From contig JAVBTI010000010.1 of assembly GCA_031556255.1 (NCBI GenBank), forward strand, positions 1-22,323: a stretch of 22,323 nucleotides of DNA, read 5' to 3'. Below the pieces are notes generated by a model. The model made no database searches, was not told the origin of the DNA, and worked only from the letters and a program-made list of their open reading frames with translations. Each line of letters begins with the position of its first letter. Position 1 is the first letter of the stretch. Positions 1 to 6,863 of this stretch are shown in pieces. Made by a program: the position numbers and the translations under genes. Source of the DNA: JAIRQX01 sp031556255 (GTDB lineage: Bacteria; Chrysiogenota; Deferribacteres; Deferribacterales; JAISNW01).

Positions 1-100
1 CTTTCTGAGTGCCTGAACGGTTACGGCCATTAAGTACCTGAGCGTCTGTCGCACCACATGAGGGACACTGCTTCATCTCTGTTTGGGGGTATTTGTTCAT
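1..100 (-). mobile_element. IS1-family-like transposase, N-terminal fragment (cut by window edge)
   Basis: Reading leftward from an ATG at 100-98 gives 33 codons with no stop before the window edge. The peptide has a zinc-ribbon start, CPSCGATD, followed by VLNGRNRSGTQK. The same order (CPSC, ATD, V.NG, G.Q.Y) opens the InsA protein of IS1 and related zinc-ribbon transposases, where it helps bind the element's ends. No good ribosome binding site is seen upstream. The outer end of the element was not located: in IS1 itself the first ATG lies about 55 bp from the end, which would place it near 150-165 here. The full element must lie mainly to the left of this window. A cellular zinc-ribbon protein is possible but less likely. 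Confidence 0.6.
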
Positions 101-162
101 GAATAAGATTTTATCACAATCTGTGCCGTTTGTCCACTCCCAACGATATTGTCAGATAACAG

Positions 163-191
163 TTGCATATTGCGGCCGGCTGTGCTATAAA
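163..191 (+). promoter_or_regulatory. Promoter for rpsB-tsf
   Basis: A -35 hexamer TTGCAT (163-168) and a -10 hexamer TATAAA (186-191) are separated by exactly 17 bp, and a TG one base before the -10 makes it an extended -10. Transcription would start near 198, giving a GC-rich leader of about 105 nt before rpsB. Such leaders often carry S2 autoregulation, but I did not resolve a specific fold. The transposase fragment ends only about 60 bp upstream, so the -35 may lie close to the insertion junction. Confidence 0.6.
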
Positions 192-302
192 AATTGTCCC
201 AAAATACACACGCCCGGTTAACTATGGGAGTTACGCCGTTGTTTCGAGTGCCTTCATTGAGGTGGGCAGCGGTGCGGGCGGAGGTTCAACAAAGGAGGAC
301 CC

Positions 303-1106
303 ATGTCTTATATTTCAATGAAAAGCCTGCTTGAGGCGGGCGTACATTTTGGCCACCAGACCAAACGCTGGAACCCGAAAATGAGCAGGTACGTATTCGG
401 CGCGCGCAACGGGATTTACATTCTGGATCTTCAGAAAACCGTCCAGTGCTTCAACAGCGCTTACGAATTCGTCCGCGACATGTCAAAAAAAGGCTCGCGT
501 TTCCTGTTCGTCGGTACCAAGAAACAGGCACAGGAAGCTATCAAACAGGCCGCTGAAAAATGCGGCGGCTACTACATCAATCACCGCTGGCTCGGCGGCA
601 CCATGACAAACTTCCAGACCATCAAAAGCCGCGTGGCGCGTCTGAAAGAGCTGGAAGAAATGTTCGCCACCGACTACATCAAGCGTTTCACCAAGAAAGA
701 AGCTTCTCTTCTGAAAAAAGAGTATGATAAACTGGAGCGCAACCTTGGCGGCATCAAGGATATGAAAACGCCGCCCGATGTGCTGTTTGTGATAGACATC
801 AAAATGGAGCAGAATGCCATCCTTGAAGCACGCAAACTTGGACTGCCGATAGTGGCGATCGTTGATACAAACTGCGATCCCGAAATGGTGGACTTCCCAA
901 TTCCCGGCAACGACGACGCCATCCGTGCCTGCCAGCTCATCGCCGGGCGCATAGCGGACGCAATTATTGAAGGGATGCAGAGCAGGGACGAATCTGTTCT
1001 GGAAGAAGTCCGCGCGGCTGAATCAGACGACGACGATATCCCCGACGAGGAGATAATCAAGTCGGCGGCTGAAGCGGCGGGCGAAATAGAAAAGGATGAG
1101 GAATAA
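303..1106 (+). CDS. rpsB: 30S ribosomal protein S2
   Basis: This is ribosomal protein S2, a component of the small ribosomal subunit. The 267-residue product begins MSYISMKSLLEAGVHFGHQ and contains the family signatures WNPKM, IYILDLQKT, FVGTKKQA, HRWLGGTMTNF and VDTNCDP, with the usual length plus an acidic, low-complexity C-terminal tail from about residue 235 (runs of D and E). The start is fixed by a strong AAAGGAGG seven bases upstream. It is the first gene of a two-gene unit with tsf, only three bases apart, the classic rpsB-tsf pairing. Expression is probably driven from the promoter at 163-191. Identification is secure. Confidence 0.98.
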   Translation: MSYISMKSLLEAGVHFGHQTKRWNPKMSRYVFGARNGIYILDLQKTVQCFNSAYEFVRDMSKKGSRFLFVGTKKQAQEAIKQAAEKCGGYYINHRWLGGTMTNFQTIKSRVARLKELEEMFATDYIKRFTKKEASLLKKEYDKLERNLGGIKDMKTPPDVLFVIDIKMEQNAILEARKLGLPIVAIVDTNCDPEMVDFPIPGNDDAIRACQLIAGRIADAIIEGMQSRDESVLEEVRAAESDDDDIPDEEIIKSAAEAAGEIEKDEE

Positions 1107-1109
1107 AAT

Positions 1110-1760
1110 ATGGCTGAAATAAGCGCAAATACAGTAAAAGAACTCAGGGAAAAAACCGGCGCGGGGATGATGGACTGCAAAAAAGCCCTCGCGGAGTGTG
1201 GCGGCGATATCACACAGGCCACGGATTACCTGCGCAAGAAAGGGCTTTCCGACGCGGCTAAAAAATCCGCCCGCATAGCGGCGGAAGGCGCGGTACACGC
1301 GTACATACACGGCGGCGGCAAGCTGGGCGTCCTTGTGGAAGTGAACTGCGAGACGGACTTCGTGGCAAAAACCGAAGAATTTCAGGAACTGTGCCGCGAC
1401 ATCGCCATGCATATCTGCGCAAGCAGCCCCCTCTGCGTATCGGAAGATGAGATAGACCCCGCCGTCCTCGCCAAAGAGAAAGAAATCTACACGGCCAAGG
1501 CGCAGGAAAGCGGCAAGCCTGCCAATATCATCGAAAAGATTGTGGAAGGGCAGCTTAAAAAGTTTATTGAAGCATCCGCATTGCTGACGCAGCCGTTCGT
1601 GAAAAACCCCGATCTCACAGTGGGCAAGCATATCGCCGAAAAAGTTGCCAAAATCGGCGAAAATATAAAAGTGCGCCGTTTCGTGCGCTACCAGCTCGGC
1701 GAAGGGATCGAGAAGAAAAAAGAAGATTTCGCTGAAGAAGTGATGAAACAGATAAAGTAA
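1110..1760 (+). CDS. tsf: Elongation factor Ts, short form
   Basis: EF-Ts is the guanine nucleotide exchange factor that recycles EF-Tu-GDP during translation. The 216-aa product has the N-terminal UBA-like region with TVKELREKTGAGMMDCKKAL (about residues 8-27) and the core signature LVEVNCETDFVAK, in which TDFV contacts EF-Tu. It is shorter than the 283-residue E. coli protein and resembles compact EF-Ts versions that keep a single core subdomain. The ribosome binding sequence (AGGATGAGGA) lies inside the last codons of rpsB, three bases upstream, so the two are probably translationally coupled. A terminator follows directly. Confidence 0.97.
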   Translation: MAEISANTVKELREKTGAGMMDCKKALAECGGDITQATDYLRKKGLSDAAKKSARIAAEGAVHAYIHGGGKLGVLVEVNCETDFVAKTEEFQELCRDIAMHICASSPLCVSEDEIDPAVLAKEKEIYTAKAQESGKPANIIEKIVEGQLKKFIEASALLTQPFVKNPDLTVGKHIAEKVAKIGENIKVRRFVRYQLGEGIEKKKEDFAEEVMKQIK

Positions 1761-1767
1761 ATTACCT

Positions 1768-1789
1768 GGGGGCCTTGAGCCCCCTTTTT
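1768..1789 (+). terminator. Intrinsic terminator after tsf
   Basis: A GGGGGC/GCCCCC stem (1768-1773 with 1779-1784) with a five-base loop is followed by five T. It begins seven bases after the tsf stop and closes the rpsB-tsf unit. The next gene starts 26 bp further on, so some read-through into it is possible. Confidence 0.85.
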
Positions 1790-1815
1790 GATAACCAAAT
1801 CTACCGGAGCTTCCT

Positions 1816-3012
1816 ATGATCTCGGATCTTACGGCACTCTTCGACAAACCTCCGTATAACAAGCTGCTAAAAACCATTAAAGAGCTCGCCGCCGCTTCCG
1901 GTGCGGAAGTATACCTCGTGGGAGGCGCGGTAAGGGATATAATCAGGGGCGTATCTTCAAACGACCTTGATTTTGTGGTGTTTGGGGAAGACTACCTTAC
2001 GTTTGCGAAAAAAACAGCTAAAAGCCTCAAACGCCCGTTCGTCCCTTTTAAAGACAACGTCCGTATTCCATGCGGGGACGGCTACGTGGACATATCCGCT
2101 CCGCGTTGAAGCAGCATACAAGAGGATCTTTGCAAAAGGGATTTTACCATTAACAATCTCGCAATGGATCTGGACGGCCGTATCATCGGCGACCTTTCCG
2201 ACTTAGAGAACAAAGTAATACGGCCCGTATATGACGGGCTGTTTGACGACGACCCGCTGCGCATTTTACGTGGATTCCGTCAGGCCGCTTCGCTGGGCTA
2301 CAGCCTGTCGGAAACATTTTCCACACTGTCGGCACCCGCTGTGCCGCGACTGGCTGACGTCGCCGGAGAGCGCATCCACGATGAACTCAGGAAGCTCAGC
2401 GCGGTGAAAGCGGATAGCCGCATCTACGAGAAAATGCAGTCGTCAGGTGTGTGGAAACAGATATTGGGTTTTGAACCGAACTCCACGATGCTTTCAAAAA
2501 CAATGGGGGGCGCCGGCGGTTATAACGAAAACGAGCGTTTCGCCCTTTTTCTGGCCGCTCTGCTGGCGGAGGGCGGCAAAGAGGCGGATGCCACGCTCAA
2601 AAAGCTTTATACCAGCAACAACACCGCTGAACTGGTAAAAACACTGCTGAGAGAATCTTCAGCCATCGGTTTCGCAGGCCCGGATGAGATGAAACGGATT
2701 ATCTGGCGCATGGGAAGCGGCCTGGACATAATGCTTTACTACTCCAAAATACGCCATAGCCTGCCAAAAACCCGCATATCGGAATATATTTCACTGGCGG
2801 ATTCCATGGACAGAAAACAGGCCGAAGCCGCAAACGGCAACCTGCTGCTTAAACTCATCGAAAAAACGGCCCCCGGCACGCCGCAGGGCAGATGGATGGC
2901 GGAAATACTGGAAGAGACAAAAATAAAGCTGGCATTCGGCACACTGAGCAATAAAAAAGAAGCGGAAGATTATATGGTCATGAAAATAAAACTTCTGACC
3001 GGGGCCAAATAG
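1816..3012 (+). pseudogene. cca: tRNA nucleotidyltransferase (CCA-adding enzyme), interrupted by one in-frame TGA
   Basis: This family adds or repairs the 3' CCA of tRNAs. The frame shows the class II polymerase-beta fold: YLVGGAVRD (residues 34-41), the metal-binding DLD (50-52), KRDFTINNLAMD, then DGLFDDDPLRILRGFR and GERIHDEL. The reading frame is identical before and after 2107-2109, where TGA stands between DISAPR and SSIQEDL, the place where relatives usually have glycine (GGA to TGA would need one base). Without that stop it is a 398-codon gene of normal length. No HD phosphohydrolase motif is seen in the tail. The first ATG after the stop (2164) lacks a ribosome binding site. Options are a real nonsense mutation, a base-call error or stop read-through. 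It heads the unit cca/FAH-like/YkgJ-like/coaE. Confidence 0.85.
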
Positions 3013-3681
3013 ATGCGTTTTATACGATTTATTGATAAAAACAGCGACAAACCCGTGGAAATGAAAGGTATAACGAACGGCACAGCCGTATTCCGCGTGT
3101 ACGGCTCATTTTTCAAAAACTACGCCGTGGACGGAAGCGCCTTTACTCACGGCCGGATAGAACTGCTCCCCCCTGTCCTCCCTGCCACGATTATGTGCAC
3201 GGCCCCGGCATATGCCAAATCGCCGGCCTCACTGGCGGGAAACGGTGCGCATGTCAAAATCCCCGGCGGGCATGAACATATATACTGCCTGCCCAGAGCC
3301 GCCTTTGTGCTGAAAGACCTGTCAAACAACCCAAACGGTGCCGCGGCGCTTTTTGGGGTGTCTATGATGCTCGACTTTTTCACGGACTCCGGTAATCCCG
3401 CGGCAACCGCCTCCTTCAACGGGCATACCGTTCTGGGGCCGTCGGTTAACACTGAAATAGGCGGCAAAACAGTTTTCCATATTAACGGGCAGGTGATATC
3501 CGAAGCAATAATATCGCAAAATGAATATGCAAAGGTTTTTGACAAGCTGTCCCCCAATATGCGCTTTCATACCGGAGATATAGTGGCTCTTCCGCTTGCG
3601 GAAGCGCCGCATAAATGCGTAAGAGACGATATCATCAATCTTGCCCGCGGCGAAGAGTCGCTCACGGCAGCCGTAATATGA
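3013..3681 (+). CDS. Divergent fumarylacetoacetate hydrolase (FAH)-fold protein
   Basis: The 222-aa product resembles the FAH / 2-keto-4-pentenoate hydratase superfamily. Segments matching that fold are AYAKSPASLAGNGAHVKIP (family: substrate-loop region before PxxI), a SFNGHTVLGPSV stretch (family: GF.LGPW), then INGQVISEA and FHTGDIVAL (family: NGE, then L.PGD.I.TGTP). The metal-binding E-x-E pair that normally follows the K.P segment is not visible; PRAAFVLKDL stands there. It may therefore be inactive or do something else. The ATG directly abuts the TAG of cca, and its TGA overlaps the next start as ATGA, so it is translated within the cca-coaE unit. The fold call is by motif similarity and the function is unknown. 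Confidence 0.6.
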   Translation: MRFIRFIDKNSDKPVEMKGITNGTAVFRVYGSFFKNYAVDGSAFTHGRIELLPPVLPATIMCTAPAYAKSPASLAGNGAHVKIPGGHEHIYCLPRAAFVLKDLSNNPNGAAALFGVSMMLDFFTDSGNPAATASFNGHTVLGPSVNTEIGGKTVFHINGQVISEAIISQNEYAKVFDKLSPNMRFHTGDIVALPLAEAPHKCVRDDIINLARGEESLTAAVI

Positions 3682-3917
3682 GCCGGATTGAGTGTTTCGC
3701 CTGCGGAGCGTGCTGCACCGCTTACAGCATAAGCACGCTCAAAAAACCGGCCGGAGTGAAATGCGCACATTTGCGCGATGACGGGCTGTGCGGAGATTAC
3801 GAGAACCGCCCGTATGTATGCAGGGCGTTTCAGCCGGACGAGCTCTGCGTGCTGATATCAACGCTGCCGATGGCGGAAAAAGTTGAGATAATAAGTAAAG
3901 TATACGGTGAAAAATGA
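3678..3917 (+). CDS. YkgJ-type cysteine-cluster protein
   Basis: This is a small 79-residue protein with the pattern FACGACCTAYSI near the N-terminus, then C-AHL-DDGLC-DYENRPYVCRAFQ. The CxxCxxCC and later Cys residues match the YkgJ / UPF0153 family, thought to bind a metal or Fe-S cluster; the molecular role is not established. The start ATG at 3678 overlaps the preceding stop (ATGA), and its own stop overlaps the coaE start the same way, so it sits in a coupled operon. A longer in-frame start upstream (3615) would overlap the FAH-like gene extensively and was not used. Confidence 0.75.
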   Translation: MSRIECFACGACCTAYSISTLKKPAGVKCAHLRDDGLCGDYENRPYVCRAFQPDELCVLISTLPMAEKVEIISKVYGEK

Positions 3918-4552
3918 TAAACGTGGGTCTAACCGGCGGCATGGCCAGCGGAAAAAATTTTATCGCGGGGCTTTTTGAAAAAAAAGGATGCTACACAGTG
4001 GACGCGGACGAGATCAGTCGGGAAGTCATGTGTCCGGACGGAGCCGCGTTTGCCGCGATAGTGAAGGCTTTCGGCCGGGAAATACTGACGGACGCGGGGG
4101 AGATAAACCGGGCTTCGCTCCGGGGGATAGTCACACAGTTCTCCGAAAAACGCAGGCTGTTGGAATCCATAGTACATCCCGCCGTCATAGAGCGGAGCAA
4201 AACCCGCATAAAAGAAATAGCGGCAAAAGACAACAATGCGATCATCATAAACCATGCCCCACTGCTCCTCGAGTCCCCCTTCGTAAAAAATAAGAACAAT
4301 ATAATAGTACTGGTCTGGTGTTCGCCGGAAACGCAGAAAGCGAGGCTGCTAAAACGCGGTTACCCTCCGTATGAAGAAGGGCTGAAGCTGATGGAAGCCC
4401 AAATGCCTTACAAAGAAAAGCTGGAATACGCCCACCACGTCATAAACAACGACGGCACACCGGAAGAGGCTCAGATAGAAGTGGAGCGGGTATATAACCT
4501 TTTGAAAACCTTCGAATACACCGAAAAGCTTAACAGGCGCAGCAGAACCTGA
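3914..4552 (+). CDS. coaE: Dephospho-CoA kinase
   Basis: CoaE phosphorylates the 3'-hydroxyl of dephospho-CoA, the last step of coenzyme A synthesis, in the cytoplasm. The 212-aa product starts MINVGLTGGMASGKN, a P-loop in which the usual final Ser/Thr is Asn. It continues with DADEISRE, LLESIVHPAVIE (the conserved HP), NHAPLLLE (family: D-PLLFE) and AQMPYKEKLEYAHHVINNDGT (family: QM--EEK---A--VI-N-G). Length is normal. The ATG overlaps the stop of the YkgJ-like gene. It converges on the racemase gene, with only seven bases between the stops and no clear terminator. Confidence 0.88.
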   Translation: MINVGLTGGMASGKNFIAGLFEKKGCYTVDADEISREVMCPDGAAFAAIVKAFGREILTDAGEINRASLRGIVTQFSEKRRLLESIVHPAVIERSKTRIKEIAAKDNNAIIINHAPLLLESPFVKNKNNIIVLVWCSPETQKARLLKRGYPPYEEGLKLMEAQMPYKEKLEYAHHVINNDGTPEEAQIEVERVYNLLKTFEYTEKLNRRSRT

Positions 4553-4559
4553 TTGTAAA

Positions 4560-5240
4560 TCAGCCGAGCATCTTTTCAACTATAGCCTCCGCATGCAGCC
4601 TCGTGGTGTCAAACACGGGCATGTCCAGGTCTCCCTGACTCACAAGCAGCGGAAGTTCCGTGCATCCAAGAATTATGCCGTCCACATTCATCGCATATAT
4701 GATTTCCAGCAGTATGCTTCTCGAATCAGGGCTTACAACACCCCGGCAAAGCTCGTCATAAATTATGTTGTGCACCGTTCTGATGTCCGGCCCCGGAGGA
4801 ACCGTCACGTCCAGACCGAACCATTTCAGCCGGTCTTTATAAAAGTCCTGCGTCATGGTAAATTCGGTTCCCAGGAGACCAACTTTGGCAATGTTCTTTT
4901 CCATAACCGCATGCGCTGTCACATCTATGAGATTGAGCAGCTCCACCCCCGCCTCGTCCCGTACTCTGTCCGCCACTTTGTGCATGGTATTGGTACAGAT
5001 CGCGATAAAATCGGCTCCGGACAGGCTCAGTGCCGCCGCTCTTGCCGTCAGCATGTCCCCCATGAGATCCCAGCTTCCTGCTTTCTGCAGTGCGGCTATT
5101 TCGGCAAAATCAAACGAGTAAAGCAGTATTGATGCGGAAGCCAGCCTGCCAAGCTTTCTGCGCACGCCTTCGTTAATGTACCTGTAATACACTACAGTTG
5201 ATTCCCAGCTCATCCCGCCGAGAAGGCCGGCTGTTTTCAT
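4560..5240 (-). CDS. Aspartate/glutamate racemase family protein
   Basis: The 226-aa product opens MKTAGLLGGMSWEST, typical of the cofactor-independent Asp/Glu racemase (YgeA-like) family. Both catalytic cysteines are in their expected contexts: C82 in ICTNTMHK and C193 in LGCTELPLL, each able to take a proton from one face of the alpha-carbon. The best-known substrates are aspartate or glutamate (D-amino acids for the cell wall or signalling), but broad-spectrum relatives exist and the substrate is not readable from sequence. It lies downstream of the MoaE-like gene on the same strand with 45 bp between, which includes a GCCTGC-TGC-GCAGGC hairpin. It converges on coaE. Confidence 0.88.
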   Translation of the reverse strand: MKTAGLLGGMSWESTVVYYRYINEGVRRKLGRLASASILLYSFDFAEIAALQKAGSWDLMGDMLTARAAALSLSGADFIAICTNTMHKVADRVRDEAGVELLNLIDVTAHAVMEKNIAKVGLLGTEFTMTQDFYKDRLKWFGLDVTVPPGPDIRTVHNIIYDELCRGVVSPDSRSILLEIIYAMNVDGIILGCTELPLLVSQGDLDMPVFDTTRLHAEAIVEKMLG

Positions 5241-5258
5241 ATCTATTCCCCCCGCAAG

Positions 5259-5273
5259 GCCTGCTGCGCAGGC
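5259..5273. repeat. Short perfect hairpin between MoaE-like and racemase genes
   Basis: GCCTGC and GCAGGC flank a TGC loop. There is no T-run on either side, so it is not a standard terminator; it could stabilise or process the mRNA. A CCTTTGC-GCA-GCAAAGG hairpin of the same layout occurs in the inserted sequence near 14010-14026. Confidence 0.45.
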
Positions 5274-5285
5274 GGCGCTTGTTCT

Positions 5286-5648
5286 CTATTCCAGTTCTTC
5301 TTTTTTGAAAACCGCTTCCGCTTTAATCTTATCGAGCAGCTCTGCGAACGTCGCCTTGACATTCTCCCTTATATCCCCGGCCACAACAAGAAAAAGCAGG
5401 TCATCCCCCGGTTTGAGTTCACCCGAATTAGCCTCGGCTTTGATTTTCCATATTCCGGGCCTTTTTTCAAGCTCCGCACAAATCTCCCTCATTTTTTCCA
5501 CATTGGGGGTGACATTTACCGACTTCACAGTTTCATGCCCTTTCCGGGACCAGCCTCTGACAACGCCGTTATGCACCATAACCATGCCCACATTTTCAGT
5601 GAACCCGGGTTCTTTTTTCATCTCCGCAATGGTTTTGCTGATATCCAT
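5286..5648 (-). CDS. MoaE-like protein (molybdopterin synthase large-subunit family)
   Basis: MoaE is the catalytic subunit of molybdopterin synthase, which puts two sulfurs onto precursor Z with MoaD as donor. The 120-aa product aligns by eye: GMVMVHNGVVRG (family: GA-V-F-G-VR), a central V-K-AEANSGELKPGDDLLFLVVAG (family: H-G-L--GD--V-V-V), and the tail LLDKIKAEAVFKKEE, matching the family's catalytic Lys and W-K-E region (K109 and K115/K116). It is shorter at the C-terminus than E. coli MoaE (150 aa), and the usual HR of the H-R-AF motif is DIRENVKATF. No moaD or other moa gene is nearby. An AAGGAGG lies before the ATG and a terminator-like hairpin just upstream of that. Confidence 0.7.
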   Translation of the reverse strand: MDISKTIAEMKKEPGFTENVGMVMVHNGVVRGWSRKGHETVKSVNVTPNVEKMREICAELEKRPGIWKIKAEANSGELKPGDDLLFLVVAGDIRENVKATFAELLDKIKAEAVFKKEELE

Positions 5649-5668
5649 AGTACATCCTCCTTAGAATG

Positions 5669-5705
5669 AAAAAAAGGTGACGCCGGCATCACCCGACATC
5701 ACCTT
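5669..5705 (-). terminator. Intrinsic terminator after the XRE/S24 regulator (or leader attenuator of the MoaE-like gene)
   Basis: On the minus strand a 13-bp stem (AAGGTGATGTCGG pairing with CCGGCGTCACCTT, two G-T pairs) with a six-base loop ends in seven T. It is 100 bp past the regulator stop and just 21 bp before the MoaE-like ATG. That position suits a terminator of the regulator, or an attenuator if a promoter lies between 5706 and 5804. I did not recognise a molybdenum-cofactor riboswitch fold in the space. Confidence 0.8.
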
Positions 5706-5804
5706 AAAAGTTTAACCCAATTAACCGGCGCCGCGCAACATAAATATAACGCAGCGGCTGTTCCACAAAACACACTTAACCGTGTAAATGCGCAGACCTG
5801 TAGG

Positions 5805-6473
5805 TTAAGGCCTGCTTATAACCCACAGAATAGTGTAATATGCGCTTAGATCGTCTTTGCTTACAGTCTCGATCTCTTTTGTATCTTCGGCCAAAAGCAG
5901 ATATTTGCCCTTGTCCTCAAGGTAACGGTATGCTTTGCCGTTTCTGCCGGTTTCGAATACAAGCGCGCCGTTGTTGACCTTCACGGAGTTGTATCTGGCC
6001 GCCAGTATATAATCACCCTGCCGGAAGTTATCGCCTCCGATACCGGTGGTCACTTCAAACATTGTGGCATTTGCCGCCGGATCTTTCACCCCGCCAAGGA
6101 ACAGCCTGCTGACGGACACAACTTTTGTTTTTGCCGCGCGTTTTTTCGAGTTAATCGACATAAACGGCACGTCAACGGTGCCCGCGGAGTCGTCAGTGGT
6201 GACATAGGCGACCGCGCCTTCCATCGCCACGCTGTCTTCGGGTATGGTCACGGGATAAGCCGCATCTTTCTTGGCGGGAAACCTTACATCGGTAAAGTAG
6301 TTAAGGTCGACGGACAGATAGCGTGCCATTTTGGCCAGCATTTCTATGTCCGGCTCCCTTTTATCACTGAGATAGTTGGACAGACGCGAAGGTGATATAC
6401 CAACATATTTTGCCAGTTTAATTTGCTTAATGTTACGCAATTTAATAAGTTCTTTTAATTTCTTTCCTATCAT
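5805..6473 (-). CDS. XRE-family transcriptional regulator with degenerate S24 (LexA/CI-like) C-terminal domain
   Basis: The 222-aa product has an N-terminal helix-turn-helix (about residues 5-60: LKELIKLRNIKQIKLAKYVGISPSRLSNYLSDKREP) like phage CI/Cro repressors. The C-terminal half matches the layout of the S24 peptidase/repressor fold: FEVTTGIGG--FRQGDYILAARY, then VNNGALVFETGRNGKAY-RYLEDKGKYLLLAED. The usual GDSM serine is GGDNF here, and no matching catalytic lysine is clear, so self-cleavage is unlikely. It may be a dimerisation or ligand-sensing relic. Its own promoter region holds a perfect 12-bp palindrome (6491-6502) that could be an autoregulatory operator. No phage genes are nearby. 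The start has an ACGAGG ribosome site. Confidence 0.8.
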   Translation of the reverse strand: MIGKKLKELIKLRNIKQIKLAKYVGISPSRLSNYLSDKREPDIEMLAKMARYLSVDLNYFTDVRFPAKKDAAYPVTIPEDSVAMEGAVAYVTTDDSAGTVDVPFMSINSKKRAAKTKVVSVSRLFLGGVKDPAANATMFEVTTGIGGDNFRQGDYILAARYNSVKVNNGALVFETGRNGKAYRYLEDKGKYLLLAEDTKEIETVSKDDLSAYYTILWVISRP

Positions 6474-6854
6474 GAAAAAACCTCGTCACGATATAATTAT
6501 ATTGACAATTCCGCCTTCCTGAGCCCTGTAACACGTCTGAAAAGCGAACCCGTGCATTCAACGTCACACGGCTGTAATCGTTAAATTAACTTTCTGCGGC
6601 AAGATTTACCTGAAAAAACCCATCCACATAAAGTCAAAACTCTTAGCGTAATCTTTTACTATTGTGTATGTTATTATAATGTGAAATTGAAAAAAGTAAA
6701 GGACTTATTTTATTAACCGCAAAAAAATATTCACATCCGGGGTGCAATGACCAAAAACATGCCCGGCAGCGTGAACTGCAAGTCCGTCAGTGCCGGCGGT
6801 TTGTAAAACAAAGAGTATATTATAACTATTGCAAATGCACGGCATTATATTATA
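6474..6854. other. Gene-free divergent promoter region (380 bp)
   Basis: This AT-rich stretch separates the leftward XRE/S24 regulator from the rightward isochorismatase-like gene. It holds the palindrome at 6491-6502 and the promoter at 6829-6856. A TATAAT occurs at 6675-6680 without a convincing -35. I found no RNA gene or coding frame. Confidence 0.6.
6491..6502. promoter_or_regulatory. Perfect palindrome in the regulator's promoter (candidate operator)
   Basis: ATATAATTATAT reads the same on both strands and contains a TATAAT (minus strand, 6501 to 6496) placed to start transcription about 16 bases before the regulator ATG. The matching -35 is poor, as often happens for regulated promoters. 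Autorepression by the XRE/S24 protein is an inference. Confidence 0.35.
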
Positions 6855-6856
6855 TT
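6829..6856 (+). promoter_or_regulatory. Promoter of the isochorismatase-like gene
   Basis: TTGCAA (6829-6834) and TATATT (6851-6856) are 16 bp apart. Transcription would start around 6863-6864, on or next to the ATG at 6864, which implies a leaderless mRNA. No Shine-Dalgarno sequence is present upstream of that ATG, which agrees. Confidence 0.5.
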
Positions 6857-6863
6857 GGTTCCA

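Noticed and set aside
1023..1877. 284-codon minus-strand frame opposite tsf
   Set aside because: Antisense to a secure housekeeping gene and crosses its terminator; no motif.
2107..2145. Selenocysteine insertion at the cca TGA
   Set aside because: The weak downstream hairpin lacks the bulged U and GU loop of bacterial SECIS elements, and the family has Gly, not Cys, at this place.
5259..5273. Terminator between the MoaE-like gene and the racemase
   Set aside because: Perfect hairpin but no T-run on either strand.
6755..6785. Sigma-54 type promoter (GG-GC pair) upstream of the isochorismatase-like gene
   Set aside because: The GG and GC are 11 bases apart rather than the required 10.
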